Source: Streptomyces sp. NBC_01267
Lineage (GTDB): Bacteria; Actinomycetota; Actinomycetes; Streptomycetales; Streptomycetaceae
Length of the DNA stretch: 64,000 nucleotides
Assembly: GCF_036241575.1 (NCBI RefSeq)
Contig: NZ_CP108455.1
Location: 2,432,501-2,496,500 of the forward strand
Direction: 5' to 3'
In this document: piece by piece, positions 36,145 to 47,430 of the stretch
Position numbering within the stretch: position 1 is the stretch's first letter
Layout of the letters: every line of letters begins with the position of its first letter
The notes under the pieces: model-generated
What the model was told of the DNA's origin: nothing
The model's database searches: none
The model's input: only the letters and a program-made list of their open reading frames with translations
Translations under genes and position numbers: made by a program

Positions 36145-38733
36145 GTGCCCGGTGAGAACCTGTCCCGCGACGAAGCCCGCCAGCGGGCCGAACTGATCTC
36201 CGTCGACGGGTACGCGGTCGCCCTCGACCTGCGCTCGGCGATCGGGGACAGCCCGGACGGCGAGCCCCGTACGTTCCGCTCGGTGACCACGATCCGGTTC
36301 CGGTCCTCGCAGGTCGGCGCGGACACGTTCGCCGATCTGATCGCACCGTCGGTGACCGCGGTGACGCTGAACGGGAAGCCGCTGGACCCGGCCGTCGTCT
36401 TCGACGGGGTCCGGATCGCGCTGGACGGGCTCGCCGCGGAGAACGTGCTGGTCGTCGACGCGCAGTGTGCGTACAGCCGGACCGGCGAGGGCATGCACCG
36501 CTTCGTCGACCCGGAGGACGGCGAGGTCTATCTGTACACGCAGTACGAGCCCGCCGACGCCCGCCGGGTCTTCGCCAACTTCGAACAGCCGGACCTGAAG
36601 GCGCCCTACGAGTTCGAGGTGTCCGCGCCCGAGGGCTGGACGGTGTGGAGCAACGGGGCCGGCGAGCTCACCGACGGGGTGTGGAGCTTCGCGCAGACCC
36701 AGCCGATCTCGACGTACATCACCGCGGTCGTCGCCGGCCCGTACCACTACGTCACGGACACCTACCGCCGGACCTTCGCGGACGGCACCGAGCTGGAGAT
36801 CCCGCTCGGCGCCATGTGCCGCAAGGGCCTGGCCAGGCACTTCGACGCCGACGACATCTTCCTGATCACCAAGCAGGGGCTCGACTTCTTCCACGACCAC
36901 TTCGACTACCCGTACCCCTTCGGGAAGTACGACCAGGCCTTCGTCCCCGAGTACAACCTCGGCGCGATGGAGAACCCGGGTCTGGTGACCTTCCGTGAGG
37001 AGTACATCTTCCGCGGCAAGGTGACCCGCGCTGCGTACGAGGGCCGGGCCAACGTCATCCTGCACGAGATGGCACACATGTGGTTCGGCGACCTGGTCAC
37101 CATGGCCTGGTGGGACGACCTGTGGCTGAAGGAGTCCTTCGCCGACTTCATGGGCGCGTTCTCGATGGTGAACGCCACCCGGTTCACCGACGGCTGGATC
37201 ACCTTCGCCAACAACCGCAAGTCGTGGGCGTACCGCGCCGACCAGCTGCCCTCCACCCACCCGATCACGGCCGACATCCGTGACCTGGAGGACGCCAAGC
37301 TCAACTTCGACGGGATCACCTACGCCAAGGGCGCCTCGGTGCTCAAGCAGCTGGTCGCCCATGTCGGGCAGGGCGCCTTCCTGGAGGGTGCCCGCCGGTA
37401 CTTCAAGCGGAACGCGTACGGGAACACCCGGCTCGGCGACCTGCTGTCCGTGCTGGAGGAGACCAGCGGCCGGGACATGGCGTCCTGGTCGCGGTCCTGG
37501 CTCCAGACGGCCGGGGTCAACTCCCTGACGCCCGCGGTGACGTACGACGCGGGTGACCGCATCACGGAGCTGGCCGTCGTCCAGGACGCGGCCGAGTCGC
37601 ACCCCGAACTGCGCCCGCACCGGGTCGCGGTGGGCCTGTACCGGCTCGACGGCGGCGAGCTGGTGCGCTACGCCCGCGCCGAGGCCGACGTCGACGGTCC
37701 GCGCACGGTCGTGACCGAGCTGACCGGCGCGGAGCGGCCCGATCTGGTGCTGGTCAACGACGACGACCTCACGTACTGCAAGATCCGGTTCGACGAGGGG
37801 TCGCTGGACACGCTCCGCGTCCACCTCGGTGACATCACCGACCCGCTCGCCCGCGCCCTCTGCTGGTCGGCGCTGTGGAACCTGACCCGCGACGCGCTGA
37901 TGCCGGCCCGGGACTTCATCGGTCTGGTGCTGCGTTTCGCGGGGCGCGAGACGGACATCGGGGTCCTGCAGATGCTGCACTCCTGGACGCAGAGCGCGCT
38001 GCAGAACTACGTGGCGCCCGAGTGGCGTGCGCAGGGCGGGCCGCTGCTCGCCGAGGGCGCGCTGCGGGAGCTGCGGCTGGCCGAGCCGGGCAGCCAGCAC
38101 CAGCTGGCCTGGGCGCGGTTCTTCGCGGCCGTGGCGGCCACGGACTCCGACTTCCAGCTGCTCCAGGGTCTGCTCGACGGCACGGCGAGGGTCGACGGAC
38201 TCGACGTCGACCAGGAGCTGCGCTGGGAACTCCTGGCGCCGCTCGCCTCGCACGGCATCGCCGACGAGCGGGTCGTCGCGGCGGAACTGGCCCGCGACGA
38301 CACGGCGTCCGGCAAGCGGCACGAGGTGCGCGCGCTGGCCTCGCGTCCCTCCGCGGAGGTGAAGGCGGCGGCCTGGGCGGCGCTCGTCGAGTCCGACACG
38401 CTGTCCAACGCGCTGGTCGAGGCGACGATTTCGGGGTTCCGGCAGGCCTCGCAGCGTGAACTGATCGCGCCGTACGCGTCGAAGTACTTCGAGGCGATCG
38501 AACGTGTGTGGGCGACGCGTTCGATCCAGATCGGGATGCTGGTGGTCAGGGGCCTCTTCCCGGCGCTGCGGGACGACCCGTCGACGCTGGACGCGACGGA
38601 CGCCTGGCTGGACGGGCACCGGGACGCGGCGCCCGCGCTGCGGCGCCTGGTGCTGGAGGCGCGGGACGACCTGGCGCGTTCGCTGCGCGGCCAGGCGTGC
38701 GACGCGGCATCGGCTGCGGTTCCGACTGTCTGA
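36145..38733 (+). CDS. pepN: Aminopeptidase N (M1 family), copy 1
   Basis: 862 residues from GTG 36145, which has AAGGAG 5 nt upstream (an in-frame GTG at 36139 is inside that site). The exopeptidase motif GAMEN is present and the zinc site is H307-E-M-A-H followed by the distal Glu in LWLKESFA. It removes N-terminal amino acids from peptides in the cytosol, downstream of Clp proteolysis. A second M1 gene of almost equal length lies at 47431. It has no signal peptide. Confidence 0.94.
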   Translation: MPGENLSRDEARQRAELISVDGYAVALDLRSAIGDSPDGEPRTFRSVTTIRFRSSQVGADTFADLIAPSVTAVTLNGKPLDPAVVFDGVRIALDGLAAENVLVVDAQCAYSRTGEGMHRFVDPEDGEVYLYTQYEPADARRVFANFEQPDLKAPYEFEVSAPEGWTVWSNGAGELTDGVWSFAQTQPISTYITAVVAGPYHYVTDTYRRTFADGTELEIPLGAMCRKGLARHFDADDIFLITKQGLDFFHDHFDYPYPFGKYDQAFVPEYNLGAMENPGLVTFREEYIFRGKVTRAAYEGRANVILHEMAHMWFGDLVTMAWWDDLWLKESFADFMGAFSMVNATRFTDGWITFANNRKSWAYRADQLPSTHPITADIRDLEDAKLNFDGITYAKGASVLKQLVAHVGQGAFLEGARRYFKRNAYGNTRLGDLLSVLEETSGRDMASWSRSWLQTAGVNSLTPAVTYDAGDRITELAVVQDAAESHPELRPHRVAVGLYRLDGGELVRYARAEADVDGPRTVVTELTGAERPDLVLVNDDDLTYCKIRFDEGSLDTLRVHLGDITDPLARALCWSALWNLTRDALMPARDFIGLVLRFAGRETDIGVLQMLHSWTQSALQNYVAPEWRAQGGPLLAEGALRELRLAEPGSQHQLAWARFFAAVAATDSDFQLLQGLLDGTARVDGLDVDQELRWELLAPLASHGIADERVVAAELARDDTASGKRHEVRALASRPSAEVKAAAWAALVESDTLSNALVEATISGFRQASQRELIAPYASKYFEAIERVWATRSIQIGMLVVRGLFPALRDDPSTLDATDAWLDGHRDAAPALRRLVLEARDDLARSLRGQACDAASAAVPTV

Positions 38734-38757
38734 AGAACTGCCGTCTGCTCCATCCGT

Positions 38758-38790
38758 GAGCCGTCGCCTGGACCATTCGGGCGACGGCTC
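38758..38790 (+). terminator. Terminator after pepN copy 1
   Basis: GAGCCGTCGCC pairs with GGCGACGGCTC, 11 bp, with an 11-nt loop. It begins 24 bp past the stop. Confidence 0.8.
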
Positions 38791-38893
38791 GCTCGGCACT
38801 CGAACGCCCGTACTTTAGGCCGGTGTTGTCCGGTTTTGCCGACGATTGTGTAACAGCGGTTGAGGGCGGGGGGAACGCGGGAATCCCCGGATC

Positions 38894-39991
38894 ATGACTC
38901 ACCATTCCCCTCTCTGCGGAGAGACGACGCCGCCGCTCTCCCCCGCCTCCCTCGGTCACCTCTCCGGCGTTCGCCGCCGGGTGCTCTCGATGGCGCAGCT
39001 GCGCGACCACGGGGTGAGCCCGGCCCGTACGAGTGCGCAGTGCCGGCCCGGAGGCCCCTGGCAGCAGTTGCTGCCCGGGGTCTTCGTGCTGCACCCGGGG
39101 CCCCCGACGAGTGAGGAGCGGCTGCACGCGGCGCTGCTGTACGCCGGACGGCCGCCCGTGGAGCGGGCCGGGAAGATCCCCTGCCAGCCGCGCAAGGACA
39201 CGGCGCAGGACGGTTCGGCGGACCGGTCCGAGTACGGCAGCACCATGGTCACCGGCCTCGCGGCGCTCGCCCTGTACCGGTTCTCGGCCGCTCCCGCGCT
39301 CATCGCCGTCGACCCGATCGACGTGCTGGTGCCCCGCACCCGCAGGCTGCGCTCGACGGGCTGCGCCCGCATCGTCCGCGCGCAGGCGCTGCCCGTGGCG
39401 CAGCAGATCGAGGGCGTGCCGGTGGCCCCGGTGGAGCGGGCGCTGGCCGACGCGGTCGCCGTGCTCGCGGACCCGGAAGTGGTGCGCGCGCTGCTGACCG
39501 AGGCGGTACGCGGCGGGCACTGCGAACCTGCGGTCGTGGTCGGCGAGTTGATCCGGGCCCGGCTGCTCGCCCGGCCTCAGGTGGCGCAGGCGGTGGACAT
39601 GCTGCTGGCGGAGGGGCGGGCGATCGCCGAGGGCCGACTGTACGCGATGGTGCGCCACCACGGGCTGCCCGACCCGCTGTGGAACGTGGAGCTGCGGCTG
39701 CCCGGCGGGCCGAGGCTCGGCGGGGTGGATGTGTACTGGCCGGAGGAGGCGGTGGCGCTGGAACTGGACACCCGGCCGCCGGGCGGCGAGCCGCAGAGCG
39801 AGGAGGAGGTGCTGCGGTCCGCGTACGCCCGTAAGCGGGAGCATCTGGAGCGGCTGGGCATCACCGTCGTGCACCTCACGCCGAAGAAGCTGCGGGAGGC
39901 GCCCGCGCAGCAGGCCACGGTGGTGCGTACCGCGCTGATGGCCGCGGCGGACCGGGCGCCCGCGGCGTATGTGACGGTACTGCCGCGCTGA
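38894..39991 (+). CDS. AbiEi-like N-terminal region fused to a DUF559-type nuclease-like domain
   Basis: 365 residues. The first half resembles the AbiEi/antitoxin-type winged-helix start (MAQLRDHGVSPARTSAQCRPGGPWQQLLPGVFVLHPGPP). The C-terminal 120 residues have the DUF559/Vsr-like layout: GGVDVYWPEEAVALELDT, then KREHLERLGITVVHLTPKKLRE. The acids of GVDVYW and ALELD occupy the expected active-site places of the PD-(D/E)xK fold, but the usual catalytic Lys is not clear. No toxin gene is adjacent. Its role is unknown; many actinobacteria carry several such single genes. Confidence 0.75.
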   Translation: MTHHSPLCGETTPPLSPASLGHLSGVRRRVLSMAQLRDHGVSPARTSAQCRPGGPWQQLLPGVFVLHPGPPTSEERLHAALLYAGRPPVERAGKIPCQPRKDTAQDGSADRSEYGSTMVTGLAALALYRFSAAPALIAVDPIDVLVPRTRRLRSTGCARIVRAQALPVAQQIEGVPVAPVERALADAVAVLADPEVVRALLTEAVRGGHCEPAVVVGELIRARLLARPQVAQAVDMLLAEGRAIAEGRLYAMVRHHGLPDPLWNVELRLPGGPRLGGVDVYWPEEAVALELDTRPPGGEPQSEEEVLRSAYARKREHLERLGITVVHLTPKKLREAPAQQATVVRTALMAAADRAPAAYVTVLPR

Positions 39992-39992
39992 G

Positions 39993-40044
39993 CCGGTCCG
40001 TCCGGCCGGTCCGCCGGGCCGGTCCGTCGGGCCGGTCCGCGGGG
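39993..40044. repeat. Four tandem 13-bp units
   Basis: CCGGTCCGnCnGG repeated four times back to back with one to three differences each, immediately after the stop of the DUF559-type gene and before the convergent metallophosphoesterase. It may have arisen by slippage. Confidence 0.8.
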
Positions 40045-40062
40045 GCGCGTCGGCGGGGGCGG

Positions 40063-41808
40063 TCAGCGCTTCTTCAGGACCAGTTCGGTGTTGCGGTCGC
40101 CCGCGCCGCCCGAGAGGTCCGTGCGGGCGCCCGGCGCGTTGGACGACAGTTCGCGGTAGAGCGCGGCCAGCCCGGTCTGCGAGAGATCGGTGAAGTCGGT
40201 GCGGTGCGGCGCCGCGGACTCGACGAGGGTGGTGAAGAGGGAGAGCGTGCCGTCCTTGTTGTCCACCAGCTCGAAGACCCGGGCGAGCTGGGGGAAGTCG
40301 ATGTGCGACGCGGTGGTGATCTCCCAGAAGGAGCCGTGCGGCTGGATCTTGTTGCGGTGGCTGTGGCCGTTGATCCAGGCGAGCGCGTTGCGGTGGCGCT
40401 TCAGCAGCGCCACGACCTCCTCGCCGGAGTGGTGGCCGTCGCCGGGGTGGGCGGGGTCGGGGTGGGTGTTGGTGATGGTCCAGCTGTTGTGGTGGCTGAA
40501 GACGATGACGTGGTCGTCGGCGTGGTCCTTCAGCGTCCGCTCCAGCCAGCGCAGTTGGGTGGTGCCCAGGGTGCCGGTGAAGTGGCCGCCGCGCCCGGTG
40601 GTGTCCAGGCTGACGCCCAGGACGCCGTCGGCGATGCGGAACGTGTAGTAGAGGGTGCCGCTGTCGAGGTCGGCCCGCGTGTAGCCGTGCCCCACCGGGC
40701 CCGCCCCCGCGTGCGCCGGGTCGAGGTGCGCGGTCAGGTACTCGCGCGGTGTGAAGGGAGCGCGGGTCTCGTCCGGGGTGACGGGGCGCAGGTTCTTGGC
40801 GTGGCGGCGCATCAGGGCGGCGAAGTGGCTGCCGTCGTAGTCGCCGTTCCTCTGGTCGGCCGCGAGCTGCGCCCGCGCCTCCGCCTGCGGGATCTCGTAC
40901 AGCTTCCGCCCGCCGACCGCGAAGTCGGCGAGGAAGCGGCCACGGGGTGCCATGGAGCCGCTGGTGAGCGAGTCGTGGTTGCCGACGGTCGAGTACCAGG
41001 GCATGCGCAGGCCGGGGCTGTTGACGGACCGGACGGCCGCCGCGAGGAAGCCCTCGATGTGCGGGAAGCCGCGCTGCTTGTCCATGTCGCGCAGCGCGGC
41101 GTCCGGGTGCCAGAACTGCCGGAGGCCCGAGGCCTGTACGCCTTCGTAGCGGTGCGGGTCGCCGGTGTCGGGGGTGATGCGCCCGCCGCTCATCACATTG
41201 AGGAACCAGTCGAGTTCGGCCCGCGAGTTGTTGTCCGTGTTGTCCCCGGTGGTCATCACGAAGGCCAGCGGCTCGCCGGTGGCGGGGCCGCCGCGCAGGG
41301 CGTTGACGCGTTCGATCAGAGAGACCGCGCCGGGCACGGTGAGGGCTTCCTGGGGGCGCCAGGCGGCGGGGTCGGCGGGGCGCAGGAACTCGCCGCGTAC
41401 CGGGTGCTGGACGTCGGTGAGATGCAGATCGGTCAGCTGCACGAAGGCGCTGAGTACGGTACGCCGGGTGGCGCGGCCCGCCCGGGGAGCGGCGAGCTGC
41501 GGGCGTACGACGCGGGCCCAGCCGGGGCCGTCTCCCAGCCGCCGGTAACCGCTGCCCGGGTGGCCGGTGCGGGGCGTCGCCGCGGTGAGCAGGGTGGTGC
41601 CGGCCCCCGAGGGCGCGGCCGGGGCGGGGGCCCGGCGGGCGGCGGCGGGTACGGCGGGCGCCGGCGCCTCGGCCGGAGCGGGGGCGGCCGAGGCGCCGCT
41701 GCCGGTGCCCAGGGCCGCGGCGGCACCGGCCGAGACGCCGACCGCTCCGGTGGCGACGAGGAAGGTACGGCGGTCGAGTGCGGCGGCTGCGGAGCGTATG
41801 CGTGACAT
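40063..41808 (-). CDS. Tat-exported metallophosphoesterase, TIGR03767 type
   Basis: 581 residues from ATG 41808. A twin-arginine signal (DRRTFLVATGAVGVSAG) is followed by an Ala/Pro-rich linker and the metallophosphatase core: QLTDLHLTD, TTGDNTDNNS, VGNHDS, FSHHNS and NGHSHRN supply the two-metal ligands. It would be exported folded, with its metals loaded in the cytoplasm. Substrate unknown. The longer frame to 41913 has no ribosome site; GGGAGA is near the chosen ATG. Confidence 0.9.
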   Translation of the reverse strand: MSRIRSAAAALDRRTFLVATGAVGVSAGAAAALGTGSGASAAPAPAEAPAPAVPAAARRAPAPAAPSGAGTTLLTAATPRTGHPGSGYRRLGDGPGWARVVRPQLAAPRAGRATRRTVLSAFVQLTDLHLTDVQHPVRGEFLRPADPAAWRPQEALTVPGAVSLIERVNALRGGPATGEPLAFVMTTGDNTDNNSRAELDWFLNVMSGGRITPDTGDPHRYEGVQASGLRQFWHPDAALRDMDKQRGFPHIEGFLAAAVRSVNSPGLRMPWYSTVGNHDSLTSGSMAPRGRFLADFAVGGRKLYEIPQAEARAQLAADQRNGDYDGSHFAALMRRHAKNLRPVTPDETRAPFTPREYLTAHLDPAHAGAGPVGHGYTRADLDSGTLYYTFRIADGVLGVSLDTTGRGGHFTGTLGTTQLRWLERTLKDHADDHVIVFSHHNSWTITNTHPDPAHPGDGHHSGEEVVALLKRHRNALAWINGHSHRNKIQPHGSFWEITTASHIDFPQLARVFELVDNKDGTLSLFTTLVESAAPHRTDFTDLSQTGLAALYRELSSNAPGARTDLSGGAGDRNTELVLKKR

Positions 41809-41966
41809 GGCGCGGTCTCCCCGGGTGCGAACGCATCGGACGGCGGGGCTGGATTCCCCGCTCCTCCTTGATGGTTGGCACCGGGCGTGACCTGCGCGTG
41901 AACGAGGCCGCAACAGGCAGCGCCCATCACCGCACAGGGATCACTCACGGCCGCGCGGTCCTGTCC

Positions 41967-42425
41967 TCACCCCGCGGTGCGGCCGATCCGTCCGACCGGC
42001 GGCTGCTCGCGCCACAACGCCAGCCCCACGTCGACCAGTTCGACCCGGTCCAGGTCGTCGATCGCGTCCAGCGGGTGCCAGGCGGCGAGATCCGTGGAGC
42101 CGTCGGTCTCGGGCCGCAGCTCGCCGCCGGTGATCCGGCCCTCGTAGACGATGCGCAGCCCGTGGAAGTCCGCGAAGGTGCCGAGTCTGCGCGGGTAGTG
42201 CCGGGTGATCGAGTCGATGCCGAGGAGCCGGACCGGCTCGCAGGCGTAGCCGGTCTCCTCGTCGACCTCGCGGACGACCGTGTCGAGGGGGTCCTCGGCG
42301 TGGTCCATACCGCCGCCGGGCAGCGTCCAGTGCTTCTCGCCGTCCCGTGCCACCCAGCGGGCCAGCAGGATCTGTTCGTCGCGCACGCAGACGGCGTAGG
42401 CCGCCACCCTCAGCTCCTTGTTCAT
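41967..42425 (-). CDS. NUDIX hydrolase
   Basis: 152 residues. The Nudix box starts at GGGMDHAEDPLDTVVREV and continues into DEETGY, giving all of Gx5Ex7REUxEExGU. Such enzymes cleave nucleoside diphosphates linked to another group; the substrate is not assignable. The MNKELRVAAYAVCVRDEQI start is usual. It is followed 158 bp later by the metallophosphoesterase on the same strand. Confidence 0.92.
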   Translation of the reverse strand: MNKELRVAAYAVCVRDEQILLARWVARDGEKHWTLPGGGMDHAEDPLDTVVREVDEETGYACEPVRLLGIDSITRHYPRRLGTFADFHGLRIVYEGRITGGELRPETDGSTDLAAWHPLDAIDDLDRVELVDVGLALWREQPPVGRIGRTAG

Positions 42426-42619
42426 TCCGTGAGGTTAGACCGGCCGGTGAACAGGGGGTGATCTTGCCAGGTTTCGCCACCGTATGTCCGCAGTGGCGTA
42501 TGGCGGAAGTCCGCCAAGCGGCGATCACGCCACGGTCAACTCTCCCCAAGAAGCTGTCACTTAGGTAAAGCTCCGGTCATCATGTTCCGAATAACGGACC
42601 ATTTCTTCCACAAATAGGG

Positions 42620-45600
42620 ATGCAGATGACCCTCGAATTCCCCGGCTCCATAACCCGGGCAAGACGCACGGCCCGTGTCGCCGCTGCTGCGGGCGTGGTG
42701 CTCGCCCTGGCCGCCTCAGCCGCCGGGCCCGCGTTCGCCGCAGGTCAGGACGGTCCCGCACCGTCCCCCGTGAAGTCCGTCAAGTCCGCAGGGGCCACTT
42801 CCGGCAAGCTCGGCGCGGCCGACGCGCAACTGCTCGGCCAGGCCGAGGCGGAGGGCACCAAGTCCGTCACGGTGATGGTCGCCACCGCGCCGGGAGCCAC
42901 CGCGCAGGTGCGCAAGCAGTTCGACGGCGTCCCCGGCGCGGTCGTCGGCAGGACCGACGACAAGCTGGGCTACGTACGGGCGACACTGCCCACCCCCCGG
43001 GCGGGCTCCGCCATCAAGGCGGCCGAGAAGCTCTCCTCCGTCCACGGGATCGACCTCAAGCAGGAGATCCAGCTGGACGACCCGACACCGGCCGGGGACA
43101 CCGCGAAGGGCGCCAAGTCCAAGGCGACGACCGGGACCTACGCGGCGCCGGGCAGGAACACGCCCGCCAGGAACCCGTACAACCCGTCCTTCGAGACGGG
43201 CGCGGTGGACTTCGTGAAGCAGCACCCGAAGTCCGACGGCCGCGGCGTGACCATCGGCATCCTCGACTCGGGCGTCGACCTGGGCCACCCGGCCCTGCAG
43301 AAGACCAGCACCGGCGAGCGCAAGGTCGTCGACTGGGTGACGTCCACCGACCCGGTGGGTGACGGCGACGGCACCTGGCTGCGGATGAACAGCCCGGTGA
43401 AGGGTTCGGTCTTCACCGCGGAGGGCCGCACCTGGAAGGCCCCGGCCGGTTCGTACCAGTTCAAGCTCTTCGCCGAGAAGGTCACCGTCGGCGGTGACGA
43501 GGCGGGCGACCTGAACCGGGACGGCGACACCACCGACACCTGGGGCGTGCTGTACGACCCGGTGGCCGGGACCGTGCGCGTGGACCTGAACGACAACGGC
43601 GACTTCACCGACGACGTCGCGATGAAGCCGTACAAGGACACGTTCCAGGTCGGCTACTTCGGCAAGGACGACCCGGCGACGCAGGTAGCCGAGCGCGTCC
43701 CGTTCGTCGTCGAGATCCGCAAGAACGTCGTCCACGACGCGGCCGGGGACACCTCCGACTACGTCAACATCGGCGTCATCCAGTCCGAGCACGGCACCCA
43801 CGTCGCGGGCATCACCGCGGCCAACGGCCTGTTCGGCGGGAAGATGAACGGTGCCGCGCCCGGCGCGAAGATCGTCTCCTCGCGCGCCTGCACCTGGAGC
43901 GGCGGCTGCACCAACGTCGCGCTCACCGAGGGCATGATGGACCTCGTCGTCAACCGCGGCGTGGACATCGTGAACATGTCGATCGGCGGTCTGCCCGCGC
44001 TCAACGACGGCAGCAGCGCCCGCGACGAGCTGTACAAGCGCCTCATCGACACCTACGGCGTCCAGCTGGTCATCTCGGCGGGCAACGAGGGGCCCGGCCT
44101 CAACACCATCGGTGACCCGGGCCTGGCCGACCACGTGATCTCCGTCGGCGCGACCATCTCCAAGGAGACCTGGGCCGCGAACTACGGGTCCGGCGTGACG
44201 AAGAAGAACGACATGATGCCGTTCTCCTCGCGCGGCCCGCGGGAGGACGGCGGCTTCACACCGACGCTCTCCGCGCCCGGCGCCGCCATCAACTCCACCC
44301 AGACCTGGCTGCCCGGCTCCCCGGTGAAGGAGGCGGGCTACGCACTGCCCGCCGGTTACTCGATGCTCCAGGGCACCTCGATGGCCTCCCCGCAGGCCAC
44401 CGGCGCGAGCGCGCTGCTGCTGTCGGCGGCGAAGCAGAAGCACATCGAGCTGCCCCCGGCCGATCTGCGGACCGCGCTGACCAGCACCGCCACCCACATC
44501 AAGGGCGTCCCGGCGCACGCCGAGGGTGCGGGCCTGATCAACATCGTCGGCGCCTGGGACCAGATCACGAAGGGCGCGAAGGGCCACCGGGCCGCCGCGC
44601 ACGAGTACACCGTCAAGGCGCCGGTCGACACCGCGCTCAGCTACGCGCTGAAGACGCCCGGCTTCGGCACCGGCATCTACGACCGTGAGGGCGGGCTGAA
44701 GGCCGGGCAGACGAAGACGTACCCGGTCACCGTCGTCCGGACCACCGGGCCGGACAAGGCCGTCACGCACAAGGTCTCGCTCAAGAACAACGACGGCACC
44801 TTCAAGCTGACCGGCTCAGGCCAGGTGGCCCTGCCGCTGGGGAAGCCGGTGACCGTCAAGGTCCAGGCGAAGCCCGCGTCGGCCGGGGTGCACAGCGCCA
44901 TCCTGCAGCTCGACGACAAGAACACCCTGGGCGTGGACCAGCAGATCCTGGCGACCGTGATCGTCGCCAAGCCGCTGGCGAAGCCCTCGTACACCTTCAC
45001 GGCCTCCGGCTCGGTGCAGCGCAACAGCACCACGTCGTACTTCGTGACGGTGCCGGAGGGCGCGAAGGCCCTCGAGGTCGGCATGGGCGCCCTGCGCTCG
45101 GGCAGCCAGACCCGGTTCATCTCGATCCACCCCTACGGTGTGGCCGTCGACGACACCGGGACGCCCAGCTGCTACCCGAACTACGACAACCCGGCGAACA
45201 CCTGCCGTCCGGACCTGCGCTCGTACGCGGACCCGGCGCCGGGCGTCTGGGAGATCGAGGTCGAGGCCCGTCGTACCTCGCCCTACCTCGACAATCCGTA
45301 CAAGCTGGACGTGGCGCTGCTCGGTGCCGCCTTCGACCCGGCCGTCCAGACCCTCCCCGAGGTGAAGGTCGGCACCCCGGCCCCGGTCGAGTGGAAGGTC
45401 GGCAACGGCTTCGCCGCCATCGACGGCACGCTGAAGGGCGGCCCGCTGGGGTCGTCGAAGAGCGACACCCCGACGATCGAGCAGGGCGCGACCCGCACCA
45501 CCACGGTCACCATCGGTGCGGGCGTCGACCGTCTCGACGTGGCCATCGGCCACACCTCGGACACCGGCGCGGACCTGGACCTCTACGTCTACAAGGGCGC

Positions 45601-45949
45601 CACGCAGGTCGGCTCGTCCGCGACCGGCGGCTCCGAGGAGTCGGTCAGCCTGCTGAAGCCGGCCGCCGGTACGTACACCATCGAGGTGGACGCGTACGCG
45701 GTGCCCGCCGGGTCCACGTCGTACGACTACCGCGATGTGTACTTCGCGCCGTCGCTCGGCACGGTCGAGGTCGACGAGACCAAGGCCGTGAAGCTGCCCG
45801 CCGGGGCCTCGACCGGGGTCGGCGCCCGGATCATCGCCGCGGGCGCGGCTCCCGAGGGGCGCGAGTTCTTCGGCCAGGTGCAGTTGCTGAACGCCCGCGG
45901 CACGGTCGCGGGGACCGGCAGCGTCCAGATCGCGAAGGTCACACCGTAA
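42620..45949 (+). CDS. Large secreted subtilisin-like serine protease (S8 family)
   Basis: 1109 residues. An Ala-rich signal peptide ends near AGPAFAAGQ and a propeptide follows. The S8 catalytic triad is Asp216 (GILDSGVD), His394 (EHGTHVAG) and Ser587 (GTSMASPQ). A 170-residue insertion with Asp/Asn-rich loops (DLNRDGDTTDTWG, DLNDNGDFTDD) between Asp and His may bind calcium. A long C-terminal part with two beta domains resembles tripeptidyl-peptidase-like and pre-peptidase domains. It is exported through Sec. AGGGA lies 5 nt before ATG 42626, two codons in, which may be the true start. Confidence 0.92.
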   Translation: MQMTLEFPGSITRARRTARVAAAAGVVLALAASAAGPAFAAGQDGPAPSPVKSVKSAGATSGKLGAADAQLLGQAEAEGTKSVTVMVATAPGATAQVRKQFDGVPGAVVGRTDDKLGYVRATLPTPRAGSAIKAAEKLSSVHGIDLKQEIQLDDPTPAGDTAKGAKSKATTGTYAAPGRNTPARNPYNPSFETGAVDFVKQHPKSDGRGVTIGILDSGVDLGHPALQKTSTGERKVVDWVTSTDPVGDGDGTWLRMNSPVKGSVFTAEGRTWKAPAGSYQFKLFAEKVTVGGDEAGDLNRDGDTTDTWGVLYDPVAGTVRVDLNDNGDFTDDVAMKPYKDTFQVGYFGKDDPATQVAERVPFVVEIRKNVVHDAAGDTSDYVNIGVIQSEHGTHVAGITAANGLFGGKMNGAAPGAKIVSSRACTWSGGCTNVALTEGMMDLVVNRGVDIVNMSIGGLPALNDGSSARDELYKRLIDTYGVQLVISAGNEGPGLNTIGDPGLADHVISVGATISKETWAANYGSGVTKKNDMMPFSSRGPREDGGFTPTLSAPGAAINSTQTWLPGSPVKEAGYALPAGYSMLQGTSMASPQATGASALLLSAAKQKHIELPPADLRTALTSTATHIKGVPAHAEGAGLINIVGAWDQITKGAKGHRAAAHEYTVKAPVDTALSYALKTPGFGTGIYDREGGLKAGQTKTYPVTVVRTTGPDKAVTHKVSLKNNDGTFKLTGSGQVALPLGKPVTVKVQAKPASAGVHSAILQLDDKNTLGVDQQILATVIVAKPLAKPSYTFTASGSVQRNSTTSYFVTVPEGAKALEVGMGALRSGSQTRFISIHPYGVAVDDTGTPSCYPNYDNPANTCRPDLRSYADPAPGVWEIEVEARRTSPYLDNPYKLDVALLGAAFDPAVQTLPEVKVGTPAPVEWKVGNGFAAIDGTLKGGPLGSSKSDTPTIEQGATRTTTVTIGAGVDRLDVAIGHTSDTGADLDLYVYKGATQVGSSATGGSEESVSLLKPAAGTYTIEVDAYAVPAGSTSYDYRDVYFAPSLGTVEVDETKAVKLPAGASTGVGARIIAAGAAPEGREFFGQVQLLNARGTVAGTGSVQIAKVTP

Positions 45950-47260
<1,311 letters not shown>

Positions 47261-47293
47261 GCCCCACCTGAGTCCCGCCGCCGCACAGGCCCA

Positions 47294-47343
47294 GGTGCCG
47301 CCGCAGTGCCGTGTCCCGCTCGGGCAGGCGCTGCGGCGGCACC
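47294..47343 (+). terminator. Probable terminator after asd
   Basis: GGTGCCGCCGCAG pairs with CTGCGGCGGCACC, 13 bp, with a 24-nt loop, 33 bp past the asd stop and before pepN copy 2. Confidence 0.65.
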
Positions 47344-47430
47344 GTGCTGAGGGAAGGTCCCCACCGGCCGCGGCTCCCCGCGTGGAAGGATGACGGGAAA
47401 CGTTCCATACCGAGGCCGAGGAGATCCCAG

